DNA from: Micromonospora rubida
Lineage (GTDB): Bacteria > Actinomycetota > Actinomycetes > Mycobacteriales > Micromonosporaceae
DNA: 64,000 bases
Direction: 5' to 3'
Assembly: GCF_009908295.1 (NCBI RefSeq)
Contig: NZ_JAAALO010000004.1
Location: 542,629 to 606,628 of the forward strand
The position numbers and the translations under genes were made by a program. The notes below the pieces were generated by a model. It worked only from the letters and a program-made list of their open reading frames with translations, was not told the DNA's origin and did not search any database. Every line of letters starts with the position of its first letter. Positions within the stretch are counted from its first letter, which is position 1. This document shows, piece by piece, positions 9,236 to 17,748 of this stretch.

Positions 9236-9810
9236 TGTCGGCCCGGAGGTGGATCGCGGGACTCCTCGCGGCCGTGACGACCACGGCGGCCCTGGCCGGC
9301 TGCTCCTCCGACAGTCAGGAGCAGCGCTGCGCCACCACCGACGGCGTCATCGAGTGCGCCCCCGACCAGCGGTCCACCGCCCCGAAGCTGTCCGGTGAGC
9401 TGCTCACCGGCGGCAGCTACGACGTCGCGACGGATCGCGGCCAGGTGGTCGTGGTCAACTTCTGGGGCTCCTGGTGCCAGCCCTGCCGGGCCGAGGCCGA
9501 CGACCTGGAGGCCACCTACCAGGCCACCAAGGCGTCCGGGGTGACGTTCCTCGGCATCAACGTGCAGGACAACCGGGACAAGGCGCTCGCGTTCGAGGAG
9601 GGCCGGGTCACCTACCCGAGCCTCTTCGACCCGCCGAGCCGGCTCGCCCTCGCCTTCGACATCTCGCCCACCACCATCCCGGCCACCGTCCTGCTGGACC
9701 GGGACGGCAGGGTGGCCGTGGTGATCCGGTCGGCGGTGACCCAGGACCGGCTGCAACCGATCGTCGCGCGGATCGCCGCCGAGCAGCCCGCACCCAACGG
9801 CTCCCGCTGA
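9235..9810 (+). CDS. TlpA/ResA-like thioredoxin lipoprotein
   Basis: 191 residues from ATG 9235. A lipoprotein signal ends at the lipobox ALAGC near residue 22. The thioredoxin-like domain has the redox motif WCQPC in NFWGSWCQPCRAE and the cis-Pro loop ISPTTIPATVLLD. ResA-type proteins reduce the haem-binding cysteines of apocytochrome c outside the membrane. It overlaps ccdA, which would supply its electrons, by one base. Confidence 0.93.
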   Translation: MSARRWIAGLLAAVTTTAALAGCSSDSQEQRCATTDGVIECAPDQRSTAPKLSGELLTGGSYDVATDRGQVVVVNFWGSWCQPCRAEADDLEATYQATKASGVTFLGINVQDNRDKALAFEEGRVTYPSLFDPPSRLALAFDISPTTIPATVLLDRDGRVAVVIRSAVTQDRLQPIVARIAAEQPAPNGSR

Positions 9811-10673
9811 TGGGCGGGACCTTCCACGACGTCGCCCAGAGCGGGCCGCTGCTGCTGGCCATCGGCGCGGCGGCACTCGCCGGGCTGGTCAGCTTCCTGT
9901 CCCCGTGCATCCTTCCGCTGGTCCCCGGCTACCTCTCGTACGTCACCGGCCTGGCCGGCGCCGACCTGGAGGGCCGGGACGCGCCGGCAACGCCCCCCGC
10001 CGGCACCCCGGGCCCGGGGCAGGACGGCGGCGGCAACGGCGGCGGGGTGGCGGTGCGGGAGCTGACCCGGGAACGGGGCCGGACGGCGGCGGCGGTCAAG
10101 GGCCGGGTGCTCGCCGGGACGCTGCTCTTCATCGCCGGGTTCACCGCCGTCTTCACCGCCACCGCGATCCTCTTCGCCAGCGTCGGCCGGGTCTTCATCC
10201 AGTACGAGCGGGCGCTGGAGATCGGCGCCGGTGTGCTGGTCATCGTGCTCGGTCTGGCCTTCGTCGGGGTGCTCCCCGGCCTCCAGCGGGAGTTCCGGAT
10301 CCAGCGGCTGCCCGCCGCCGGCCTGCTCGGGGCCCCCGTCTTCGGCGCGGTCTTCGCCCTGAGCTGGATGCCCTGCACCGGCCCCACACTCGCGGCGGTG
10401 CTCGGCATGGCCACCCCCGGCGGGCAGACCGACCGGGCCGTGGTGCTCGCCGTGGCGTACTGCCTCGGGCTGGGGATACCGTTCGTCGTCTTCGGGCTGG
10501 GCTTCCACCGCCTGCTCGGGGTGTTCCGCGCCGTCCGGCGCAACAGCCGCTGGGTCACCCGGGTCGGCGGCGTACTGCTGGTCCTGATCGGCCTCGCGCT
10601 GGTCACCGGCGGGTGGACCAACTTCGTCATCTGGTTGCAGACGACGTTCGGCGTGGGCGAGGTGAGCATCTGA
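9810..10673 (+). CDS. ccdA: Thiol:disulfide transporter CcdA
   Basis: 287 residues from ATG 9810, overlapping the preceding stop by one base. Six membrane segments carry the two redox Cys regions: FLSPCILPLVPGYLSY near residue 32 and SWMPCTGPTLAAVLG in the second half. CcdA passes electrons from cytoplasmic thioredoxin across the membrane to the ResA-like lipoprotein. A 40-residue Gly/Pro-rich hydrophilic insert after the first segment (from about residue 55) is longer than in compact CcdA proteins. Confidence 0.94.
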   Translation: MGGTFHDVAQSGPLLLAIGAAALAGLVSFLSPCILPLVPGYLSYVTGLAGADLEGRDAPATPPAGTPGPGQDGGGNGGGVAVRELTRERGRTAAAVKGRVLAGTLLFIAGFTAVFTATAILFASVGRVFIQYERALEIGAGVLVIVLGLAFVGVLPGLQREFRIQRLPAAGLLGAPVFGAVFALSWMPCTGPTLAAVLGMATPGGQTDRAVVLAVAYCLGLGIPFVVFGLGFHRLLGVFRAVRRNSRWVTRVGGVLLVLIGLALVTGGWTNFVIWLQTTFGVGEVSI

Positions 10674-12346
10674 TGACGATCGTGAAGGACCGGCCGGTGC
10701 CCCCGGCCGAGGCGCCGCGCCGCCGGCCCAACCGGGCACTGGCCCTGCTGCGCAACTCGTGGCGGCAGCTCACCAGCATGCGTACGGCGCTGATCCTGCT
10801 CTTCCTGCTCGCCGTCGCGGCCATTCCCGGCTCGGTGCTGCCGCAGCGCGGGGTGAACGCGGAGAAGGTCGACCAGTATTTCGTCGACCACCCCGAGCTG
10901 GCCCCGAAGCTGGATCGGATCGGCGCGTTCGAGGTGTTCGGGTCGGTCTGGTTCTCCGCCATCTACCTGCTGCTGTTCGCCTCCCTGATCGGCTGCATCC
11001 TGCCCCGGCTGCGCGACCATGTCCGCGCCCTGCGCACGAAGCCGCCGGCCGCGCCCAAGCGCCTGAACCGGCTGCCCCAGCACGCCGTGCGCACCGGCGT
11101 CGCCACCGACGCCGAGGCCGTCGCCGCCGAGCTGCGGCGTCGCCGCTGGCGCGTCGTGGTACGCGGCACCGAGGTCTCCGCCGAGAAGGGGTACCTCAAG
11201 GAGACCGGCAACCTGCTGTTCCACACCTCGCTGATCGCCGTGCTGATCGGGGTCGCCCTCGGCTCCTGGTACGGCTGGCACGGCAACAAGCTGCTGGTGG
11301 CCGGCGACGACAAGGCGTTCTGCAACACCCGGCAGCAGTACGCCGAGGCCAAGCTCGGCCCCCAGGTGGACAGCGCCGACCTGCCGCCGTTCTGCCTGAC
11401 CCTGAACCACTTCGACGCGCGGTTCCTGCCCTCGGGCCAGCCCGAGTTCTACCGGGCCACGGTCGACGTGGAGGAGGACGGCCGGGCCAGCCGCACCGAG
11501 ACCTTCTCGGTCAACTCCCCGCTGCGCCTCGGCGACGCCAACGTCTACCTGCTCGGCCACGGCTACGCCCCGGTGCTGCGCTACACCGACCGGTACGGCA
11601 AGACCCAGACCAACGACTTCCCCTTCCTGACCAGCGGGGACGCCACCCTCACCAGCGAGGGCGTGGCCGCGTTCCCGGACGTGAACGTCGACCCGAAGAC
11701 CGGCAAGCGGGACTCGAACCTCCAGGTCGCCTTCGAGGGGCTCTACCTGCCCACCGCCCCGCAGCAGGCCCCGTTCACCCGGTCGGAGTTCCCGACCGAG
11801 GGCAACCCGGCGGTGGTGCTGGTCGCGTACCGGGGGAATCTGGGCATGGACGCCGGCATCCCCGGCTCGGTGTACGAGCTCGACCAGCGCCAGGTCACCA
11901 ACGGCAAGCTCAAGCAGGTCGGCGACAAGAAGCTGGCCATGGGCGAGAAGTGGACGCTGGACGACGGCAGCGTGCTGGAGTTCGTCGGCACGAAGCCGTA
12001 CATCACCCTGTCGGTGCGCCACGACCCCGGCTCGACGCTGCTGCTCGGCAGCTCGGCGGTGCTGCTGGTCGGCCTGATGGGCTCCCTGTTCGGCAGGCGC
12101 CGCCGGGTCTGGTTCCGGGTGACGCCGGCCGGATCGGGTGAGGCGGCCGACCCCGCCGATGGATCTCCGACGAGCGGTAGTAGCTTGGTGGAGGCCGGTG
12201 GCCTGCCGCGCACCGACTATCCGGGGTTCGCCGACGAGTTCGCGCAACTCGTCGCCGCCGTCAGCGGCAACGGGGAGCCGGGCGAGCGGGCCGGCGAGAG
12301 CCGCGACGCGCGCGGTCCCGCTGGGACGCGAGAAGGAGCCGAGTGA
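10673..12346 (+). CDS. resB: Cytochrome c biogenesis protein ResB/Ccs1
   Basis: 557 residues from ATG 10673, one-base overlap with ccdA. Three N-terminal membrane segments (TALILLFLLAVAAIPGSVLP; SAIYLLLFASLIGCILP; LLFHTSLIAVLIGVALG) precede a large extracytoplasmic domain, and a fourth hydrophobic segment follows (STLLLGSSAVLLVGLMGSLF). This is the ResB pattern. It forms the haem-delivery and ligation complex with CcsB. The last 75 residues form a hydrophilic tail. Confidence 0.94.
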   Translation: MTIVKDRPVPPAEAPRRRPNRALALLRNSWRQLTSMRTALILLFLLAVAAIPGSVLPQRGVNAEKVDQYFVDHPELAPKLDRIGAFEVFGSVWFSAIYLLLFASLIGCILPRLRDHVRALRTKPPAAPKRLNRLPQHAVRTGVATDAEAVAAELRRRRWRVVVRGTEVSAEKGYLKETGNLLFHTSLIAVLIGVALGSWYGWHGNKLLVAGDDKAFCNTRQQYAEAKLGPQVDSADLPPFCLTLNHFDARFLPSGQPEFYRATVDVEEDGRASRTETFSVNSPLRLGDANVYLLGHGYAPVLRYTDRYGKTQTNDFPFLTSGDATLTSEGVAAFPDVNVDPKTGKRDSNLQVAFEGLYLPTAPQQAPFTRSEFPTEGNPAVVLVAYRGNLGMDAGIPGSVYELDQRQVTNGKLKQVGDKKLAMGEKWTLDDGSVLEFVGTKPYITLSVRHDPGSTLLLGSSAVLLVGLMGSLFGRRRRVWFRVTPAGSGEAADPADGSPTSGSSLVEAGGLPRTDYPGFADEFAQLVAAVSGNGEPGERAGESRDARGPAGTREGAE

Positions 12347-13320
12347 TGTCCGCACTCTCCGACCAGCTGGTCACGTTCGCGATCCTGGCGTACCTGGTCG
12401 CGATGATCTGCCACGCCGTCGAGTACGCCCTGGGCAACGCCCGGGCCGTCGCCCCGCCCGCGCGCGAGCTGGTCGGTGCGGGAGTCGGCGGGGCCGGCGG
12501 CCCGGTCGACGCGCCCGCAGCCCCGGTCGCACCGCCGGCCCGGGTCGGACGCTCGGCCGAGCGGGCCCGGCTGGCCGGCCTCGTCGCGGTCTGGATCACC
12601 GTCCTCGCCGCCGCGCTGCACCTCGCGGCAACGGTCACCCGCGGCATCGCCGCCGACCGGATGCCCTGGGGCAACATGTACGAGTTCGTGCTGACGGTCT
12701 CGTTCATCGGCACGGCGGCCTGGCTCGGCGTGCTGTGGAAGCGCCCCACGCTGCGCCGCCTGGGGCTGTTCCTCACCCTGGTGATGGTGCTGCTGCTGGC
12801 GTTCGCCGAGCTGAAGCTGTTCGTCGAGGTGGTGCCGCTGATGCCGGCGCTCAGGTCGTACTGGTTCATCGTCCACGTGTCGACGATCAGCTTCTCGTCC
12901 GGCATCTTCCTGCTCGGCGCGGTGCCGGCGATCGCGTTCCTCATCCGTAACGGGTACGAGCAGGGCAAGCGCGGCTTCCCGTACACCCTGGCGAAGCGGC
13001 TGCCGGCGGCGGCCGGCCTGGAGCGGCTGACCTTCACGCTGCACGCCTTCGCGTTCCCGGTCTTCACCTTCGCGGTGATCGCCGGCGCGATCTGGGCGGA
13101 GGCCGCGTGGGGCCGGCCGTGGGGCTGGGACCCGAAGGAGACCTGGGCGTTCATCTCCTGGGTGGTGTACGCGGGCTACCTGCACGCCCGGGCCACCCCG
13201 AGCGTGCGGCGGAACGTGGCCACCTGGCTCGCCATCCTCGGCTTCCTCACCATGCTGATGAACCTGTTCGGGGTGAACTTCTTCTTCACCGGCCTGCACT
13301 CGTACGCCGGCGTCAACTGA
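12346..13320 (+). CDS. ccsB: Cytochrome c biogenesis protein CcsB/ResC
   Basis: 324 residues from ATG 12346, overlapping the resB stop by one base; a GTG three bases earlier is equally possible, and AGAAGGAG serves either. About eight membrane segments carry the haem-handling signature WGWDPKETWAFISW near residue 255 and conserved histidines in HAFAF, HVSTIS and LHARA. It is the System II synthetase subunit that attaches haem to apocytochrome c with ResB. Confidence 0.95.
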   Translation: MSALSDQLVTFAILAYLVAMICHAVEYALGNARAVAPPARELVGAGVGGAGGPVDAPAAPVAPPARVGRSAERARLAGLVAVWITVLAAALHLAATVTRGIAADRMPWGNMYEFVLTVSFIGTAAWLGVLWKRPTLRRLGLFLTLVMVLLLAFAELKLFVEVVPLMPALRSYWFIVHVSTISFSSGIFLLGAVPAIAFLIRNGYEQGKRGFPYTLAKRLPAAAGLERLTFTLHAFAFPVFTFAVIAGAIWAEAAWGRPWGWDPKETWAFISWVVYAGYLHARATPSVRRNVATWLAILGFLTMLMNLFGVNFFFTGLHSYAGVN

Positions 13321-13337
13321 TCGCCCTCGGGTCGCAC

Positions 13338-13374
13338 CCGGCAGGGCCGCACACCCGGAAGCAGGCCCTGCCGG
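13338..13374. terminator. Bidirectional terminator hairpin
   Basis: A perfect 11-bp stem, CCGGCAGGGCC (13338-13348) with GGCCCTGCCGG (13364-13374), and a 15-base loop. It lies exactly between the converging ccsB and FUSC-type genes and abuts the stop codon of the latter. Confidence 0.7.
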
Positions 13375-14550
13375 TCACCGTTCCTTCCAGACGGCGGGCA
13401 GGTCCAGCGCCTGGTCGATCGCGTTCAGCACCTCCGGCTTGTCGGCCCGGGCGCTGCGCAGCAGGTCGATGACCAGCATCCGGATGTGACTGACGATCGT
13501 GCTGACGGGCAACGACTGCTCGTGCTGGAGCAGCGGTGCCATCGCCTGGACGGTGTCGATCGCGGTCTTTCCCGCCTTGTCGATGTGCAGGTCGGCTTTG
13601 TCGCTCTCGCCGGAGACGACGGCGGCGAGCACCGCGGCGGCGCAACTCGTCAACTGATTGGCCGAGGTCAGCGCGGCGACGAGCTGCTGCGGCGGCGGAT
13701 CCGGCATCCGGGCGAGCACCACTGCCGAACGCGCCAGCGCCCGGGTGTTGCGGACGGCGTAGTCGACCTGGTCGACGGCGGCCCGGGCGGCCTGGACACG
13801 CGGGCGATTGCGCCGTTCCCAGATCACGAGACGCAGATTCTCGTCGGCGACCAGCACGGCCCTGCGGAGCGCGGCGGTACGCGAGTCCAGCTGCCGTGCC
13901 CGGTCGAGCGCGGCCAGGGCGGCCTTCTCATCGTGTCGCTGCAAGGCCTGACGGACGCTGTCCAGGACCCCGGACAGCTCCGCGAACGCCCGCCGCCCCT
14001 CGGTGTCCAGCGGCCCCAGCGGCGAGCGTGAGCTGGCGACCTGGGTGATCAGCAGCGCGATGGTGCCACCGATCAGCGCGTCGTAGAGGCGGGTCGGCTC
14101 CAGCTCCTTGTTCGGCGGAACCACGGCGACCATGAAGAGCGCGGACATGGTCAACTGGTTCCGGACGACGCCGGAAGCCCTGGCGGTGATCGACACCCCG
14201 GCGGAGACCAGGATGACCACGAAGATGGCGGCGGTGGAGCGGGCGCCGAGCAGCCAGATGGCGACCTCGCCGAGGATCACCCCGACCGCGATTCCGGCCA
14301 GGACCCGGATCGCCTGCCGCAGCCGTACGCCCCGGGCCTGGGACAGAACGATCAGCGCGGCGGTGGGTGCGTAGAACGCCGCGCTGTCGTCACGACCGTG
14401 CGGACCTCCGAGGAGGCGGTTGGCGACGAACCAGGACACGGTCGCCCCCAGGGTCACCGCCGCCAGCAGTTGCCAACCGCTTCGCAGGCGACTCCAGGAG
14501 GCCCGGAACCAGTACGTCAGCCGGGCCACACGCGTCTCCCCCCTGGTCAT
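13375..14550 (-). CDS. FUSC/aromatic acid exporter-like membrane protein
   Basis: 391 residues if started at ATG 14550 (MTRGETRVARLTYW); an open frame continues upstream to 14760, but it is basic and low-complexity and unlikely to be coding. Five or six membrane segments fill residues 20-180, followed by a cytoplasmic helical domain rich in Ala, Arg and Asp. The N-terminal pattern (WQLLAAVTLGATVSW and AAFYAPTAALIVLS) matches the FUSC/ArAE_1 family of putative aromatic-acid exporters. Function in this organism is unproven. No strong ribosome site precedes the chosen start. Confidence 0.75.
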   Translation of the reverse strand: MTRGETRVARLTYWFRASWSRLRSGWQLLAAVTLGATVSWFVANRLLGGPHGRDDSAAFYAPTAALIVLSQARGVRLRQAIRVLAGIAVGVILGEVAIWLLGARSTAAIFVVILVSAGVSITARASGVVRNQLTMSALFMVAVVPPNKELEPTRLYDALIGGTIALLITQVASSRSPLGPLDTEGRRAFAELSGVLDSVRQALQRHDEKAALAALDRARQLDSRTAALRRAVLVADENLRLVIWERRNRPRVQAARAAVDQVDYAVRNTRALARSAVVLARMPDPPPQQLVAALTSANQLTSCAAAVLAAVVSGESDKADLHIDKAGKTAIDTVQAMAPLLQHEQSLPVSTIVSHIRMLVIDLLRSARADKPEVLNAIDQALDLPAVWKER

Positions 14551-14771
14551 CGAGTGACGCCCGCCGCTGTCCGGTCGGCTCTGTCCGCCCGGCACAGCAG
14601 GAGGCCCTCGTCGAGCGCCACGGGCGGTACGGGCGGCTGCTCGGGTCTCGGCGATCTCCGACTGTTGGCTGGTCCAACGAGGTAACCGACTGTTTCGTCG
14701 TTCATCGGTGGGGCCGGGGCCGGTGACAGTGGCCACGGCGGTCGCCGCGACGAGCCCCACCGGGCTGCGGG

Positions 14772-15248
14772 TCAGGTGCCGAACCAGCCCGGGACGTCCA
14801 GGCGGAAGAGGTCGGCGGCGGCGACCGTCCGCAGGTCGTCCTCGATCGCCGCGACCCGTTTCGGGCCGAGGGTGGCCGACCAGCGGTCGCGCAGCGTGTC
14901 GAAGACCGACGCCGAGCGGGCCAGCCCGTCGTGGCCCCGTGCGGTCATCCGGACCAGCTTCCGGCGGGCGTCGCGCGGGTCGTCGGCGCGTTCGAGGTAG
15001 CCGAGGGTGACCAGCCGGTCCACCGTCTTGCCGGCGGCCTGCTTGGAGACGCCGAGCCGCTGACCCAGCTCGGTGGCGGTGGTGCCGTGCGGCCCGACGG
15101 CCTGGAGGACGAAGCCGTGCAGCGGGCGCAGCTCCGGGTGCCCCTGTTGGGCCAGCTCCGCGTGCAGGTCGTCGATGAGCGTGCGGAAGCCGGCCAGCAG
15201 CAGCAGGGGCAGCACGAAGCCGGGCCGGGCGGGATCAGTCGTTGCCAT
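14772..15248 (-). CDS. MarR-family transcriptional regulator
   Basis: 158 residues from ATG 15248. The winged helix-turn-helix reads TATELGQRLGVSKQAAGKTV, followed by the wing RADDPRDARRKLVRMT with the DxRxxx pattern typical of MarR. Flanking helices form the dimer interface. It is divergent from an AhpD-like gene across a tandem direct repeat that abuts its start codon, so autoregulation and control of the neighbour are likely (inference). Confidence 0.9.
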   Translation of the reverse strand: MATTDPARPGFVLPLLLLAGFRTLIDDLHAELAQQGHPELRPLHGFVLQAVGPHGTTATELGQRLGVSKQAAGKTVDRLVTLGYLERADDPRDARRKLVRMTARGHDGLARSASVFDTLRDRWSATLGPKRVAAIEDDLRTVAAADLFRLDVPGWFGT

Positions 15249-15249
15249 A

Positions 15250-15291
15250 TTCGACAACCACGTTTACGATTTCGACAACCACGTTGACGAT
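15250..15291. promoter_or_regulatory. Tandem 21-bp direct repeat, probable MarR operator
   Basis: Two adjacent 21-bp copies, 15250-15270 and 15271-15291, differ at one position; both begin TTCGACAACCACGTT. They lie between the MarR start codon (15248) and the divergent AhpD-like gene (15336). A possible forward promoter, TTGCCA (15243-15248) with TACGAT 16 bases later, overlaps the first copy. Direct rather than inverted symmetry suggests two dimers side by side. Confidence 0.6.
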
Positions 15292-15335
15292 CGTACGTCA
15301 CGCGGTCCCTCACCCCGACCCGAGAGCAGGCCACC

Positions 15336-15911
15336 GTGCCCGATGGCGTCTTCACCGCCCACACCCCCGACACCGCGCCCGCCGCGGCCCGCCCGACCAT
15401 CGAGGGGGTGCGGCGGAAGTTCGGCTACCTGCCGGCGCCGGTCGCCCTGATGGCCGAGTCGCCGCACCTGCTGAAGGGCTTCCTCACCGTCAACGGGATC
15501 TTCGAACAGAGCAGCCTCGACCCGTTGGAGCGGGAAGTCGTCGTCCTGACGGTCGCCACCCGCAACGAGTGCCACGTCTGCGTGGCGATGCACACCGGCA
15601 CGCTGACCGGTCAGGGCGCCGACCCGGTGCTGATCGGCGCGCTGCGCTCCGGCACGCCGCTGCCCGAGGCGCGGCTGGAGGCGCTGCGGCTGTTCACCCT
15701 CGCCGTGCTGGACCACCGGGGCGCAGTCCCGGACGATGCGATGCGCGCCTTTCTCGCCGCCGGCTACCGCCCCGGCAACGCCCTCGACGTGGTCCTCGGC
15801 GTCGGCACGTACACCATCTCCACCTTCGCCAACCGGCTCATCGACGCCCCGCTCGACCCCCAGCTCGCCGACCACGCCTGGACGCCCACCCCGGTGGCCG
15901 CCGGTGGCTGA
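15336..15911 (+). CDS. Carboxymuconolactone decarboxylase-family (AhpD-like) protein
   Basis: 191 residues from GTG 15336. The redox signature NECHVCVAMH gives CxxC followed by His four residues on, as in AhpD-type alkylhydroperoxidases, preceded by LDPLEREVVVLTVA. The peroxidase-linked all-helical fold is expected over the whole length. It is divergent from a MarR regulator; a role in peroxide or electrophile detoxification is plausible but inferred. It is not likely to be a true carboxymuconolactone decarboxylase. Confidence 0.88.
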   Translation: MPDGVFTAHTPDTAPAAARPTIEGVRRKFGYLPAPVALMAESPHLLKGFLTVNGIFEQSSLDPLEREVVVLTVATRNECHVCVAMHTGTLTGQGADPVLIGALRSGTPLPEARLEALRLFTLAVLDHRGAVPDDAMRAFLAAGYRPGNALDVVLGVGTYTISTFANRLIDAPLDPQLADHAWTPTPVAAGG

Positions 15912-16034
15912 ACCGGCCGTCGCAGGGGCCGTCCGAGTCATCGGTTCGTTGCCTGGTGACGACTTATTCGGTCGGCGACCGCCCCCGCTCGCGCCGATCG
16001 CGGGCCTGTGTCGCTTGGGAAGGATGAGGGGCCG

Positions 16035-16190
16035 TCAGTCGCTCGGGTGTTGTGGCGGTCGGGAGGCGCGGAGGGTTGCCCAGCCGAGGAAACGCGCGTG
16101 CAGCGCTCCGGGTTTCGGCGCGTCGTGCGAGTCGAGCCGGTGCAGGTCTCCGACGGCGTCGTACAGCATCCCGGCGAGGTAGATCGACAG
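16035..16190 (-). pseudogene. Unrecognised coding remnant on the minus strand
   Basis: On the minus strand this stretch encodes a protein-like tail ending at a TGA (16037-16035): hydrophobic ALSIYLAGMLYDAVGD, then LHRLDSHDAPKPG and FLGWATLRASR. The frame loses protein-like character upstream near 16190, exactly where a plus-strand DUF5753 remnant begins. No start codon or ribosome site is evident. I do not recognise the family; a chance frame is possible. Confidence 0.35.
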
Positions 16191-16456
16191 GGCTATCCGA
16201 GCACCCCCGGGTGCGGCTGCACGTCGTCCCCGCCGAGGTCGGCGCGTATCCGGGTGTCGCCGGGGCCTTCGTACTGGCTACGCTGCCCACCGGGGAGGAC
16301 GTCGTCTATCTGGATGATCAGCTCAAGGGCAAGGTGATCGACCACACCGAGGACGTGCTGGCGGTCCGGTCGGCCTGGGAGTCGATCCAGGGTGAGGCGC
16401 TCCCGCCCCGGCAGTCTATCGATCTCTTGGCGGAGGTGGCACAGTCATGGAGCTGA
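16190..16456 (+). pseudogene. Truncated DUF5753-domain regulator (Scr1-type), C-terminal remnant
   Basis: About 88 residues match the end of DUF5753 proteins of actinomycetes: EHPRVRLHVVPAEVGAYPG, FVLATLPTGEDVVYLDDQL, VLAVRSAWESIQGEAL and QSIDLLAEVA. The family normally starts with an XRE helix-turn-helix about 180 residues earlier; upstream sequence here does not encode it in any frame, so the gene is 5'-deleted. It overlaps a DUF397 gene by 10 bases, the normal partner arrangement. Confidence 0.7.
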
Positions 16457-16635
16457 CCGGCGCGCGGTGGCGCACCAGCACCCGGAGCAGCACCAACGGC
16501 GGCAACTGCGTCGAGGTGGCCGACAACCTTCCCGGCGTGGTCGCCGTCCGCGACAGCAAGGACCGCGACGGTGCCGTGCTGACCTTCGGCCCGGCCGCCT
16601 GGCGAGCATTCGTAACCCTGGCCCGTGCCCGCTGA
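16447..16635 (+). CDS. DUF397-domain protein
   Basis: 62 residues from ATG 16447. It has the DUF397 pattern: GARWRTSTRSS, NCVEVAD, VVAVRDSKDRDG and FGPAAWRAFV. These small proteins are usually encoded next to XRE/DUF5753 regulators in actinomycetes and may act as their partner in a toxin-antitoxin-like pair. Here the partner is a truncated remnant, so this copy may be orphaned. Past the stop, GCTGACCCTGGCC is repeated imperfectly up to about 16690. Confidence 0.8.
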   Translation: MELTGARWRTSTRSSTNGGNCVEVADNLPGVVAVRDSKDRDGAVLTFGPAAWRAFVTLARAR

Positions 16636-16731
16636 CCCTGGCCAGCCCCCGCTGACCCTGGCCCTGGCCCGTGCCCGCTGACCCTCGCTCCACCCCTGGC
16701 CCGGTCGCCGGGCGGCCGGCGGGGTGAGGCG

Positions 16732-17604
16732 TCAGCCGCGCAGGAAGGGCAGGAGCAGGCCGGCCAGATCGGCCGGGCGTTCCTCGAAGAGCCAGTGACC
16801 GCTGTCCTCGACCACCCGGCCGTCGACCGTCCGGGCGTACCGGCGCACCTGGTCGGCCACCTGCCCGCCGAGGCTGGCCCCGGCGCCGACGGCCAGCACC
16901 GGCATCGGCAACGGCCTCTCCCGGTACGCCGCGTTGTCCGCGACGTCCTGCCCGAAAGCCCGGAAGTAGGCGAAGCTGGCCCGCAGGTGCGCCGGGTCGC
17001 TCAGGTGCCGGGCGTACTCCTCGATGTCGTCCGCGCCGATGCTGCCCTTGTTCACCATGAGCGAGTCGGTGAAGCGGTCCACCCAGAGCGCCTCCCGGCC
17101 GGCGACCAGGTCCTCCGGCAGGCCGTTGGTGATGTTGAAGAAGCCGAAGTTCCACACCGCCGGCCCGGCGGCGCTGAGCGCGGGAAACGCGTAGATGCTC
17201 TCGTCCGGGATCGGCGCCTCGGTCAGCACCAGCCGCGACACCTCGTCGGGGTGGGCAGCCGCGTAGGCGTACGCGACCATGGTCCCCACGTCGTGGCCGA
17301 CCAGCCGAATGTCACCGGTCAGGCCCAGCTCGGCCAGCAGCCCGTGCAGGTCGCCGGCGAGGGTCTTCTTGTCGTACCCGCCGGGCGGGGCGTCGCTGTC
17401 GCCGAAGCCGCGCAGGTCGGGGGCGACCACCTGGTACGAGGCGGCCAGCTCCGGCAGTAGTCCCCGCCACATCCGCCAGCACTGCGGATAGCCGTGCAGC
17501 AGCACGAGGGTCGGCCCCCGACCGCCCCGGACATAGTTGATCGCCACGTCACCGACCTGGGCCCGCTGCTCGGTGAACCCCGCCGGAACCCGCCCGTCGT
17601 CCAT
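16732..17604 (-). CDS. Alpha/beta hydrolase, epoxide hydrolase-like
   Basis: 290 residues from ATG 17604; an in-frame ATG at 17658 would add 18 residues but lacks a ribosome site. The oxyanion-hole box LLHGYPQCW near residue 40 and the nucleophile elbow VGHDVGT (Asp rather than Ser) indicate the epoxide hydrolase/haloalkane dehalogenase branch. A C-terminal His lies in VEDSGHWLFEE. It stands alone, divergent from mqnL. The substrate is not predictable. Confidence 0.85.
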   Translation of the reverse strand: MDDGRVPAGFTEQRAQVGDVAINYVRGGRGPTLVLLHGYPQCWRMWRGLLPELAASYQVVAPDLRGFGDSDAPPGGYDKKTLAGDLHGLLAELGLTGDIRLVGHDVGTMVAYAYAAAHPDEVSRLVLTEAPIPDESIYAFPALSAAGPAVWNFGFFNITNGLPEDLVAGREALWVDRFTDSLMVNKGSIGADDIEEYARHLSDPAHLRASFAYFRAFGQDVADNAAYRERPLPMPVLAVGAGASLGGQVADQVRRYARTVDGRVVEDSGHWLFEERPADLAGLLLPFLRG

Positions 17605-17748
17605 GGCTGCCCCCGTCTCGACTCCGGCGGCCTGACCATCCGTCCCGCCGCCATCCATACCAACGAGCACCGGCCGGGTGGGGAGACGCACACCGCCCGG
17701 CCCGACCCGGCGTGGGCGGTGCCTCCCGTAGTGCGGGAGACTGGCCTC

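Noticed and set aside
9929..12355. 808-residue antisense frame across ccdA and resB
   Set aside because: Composition is that of a GC-rich antisense shadow; the plus-strand genes have clear family signatures and tight overlaps.
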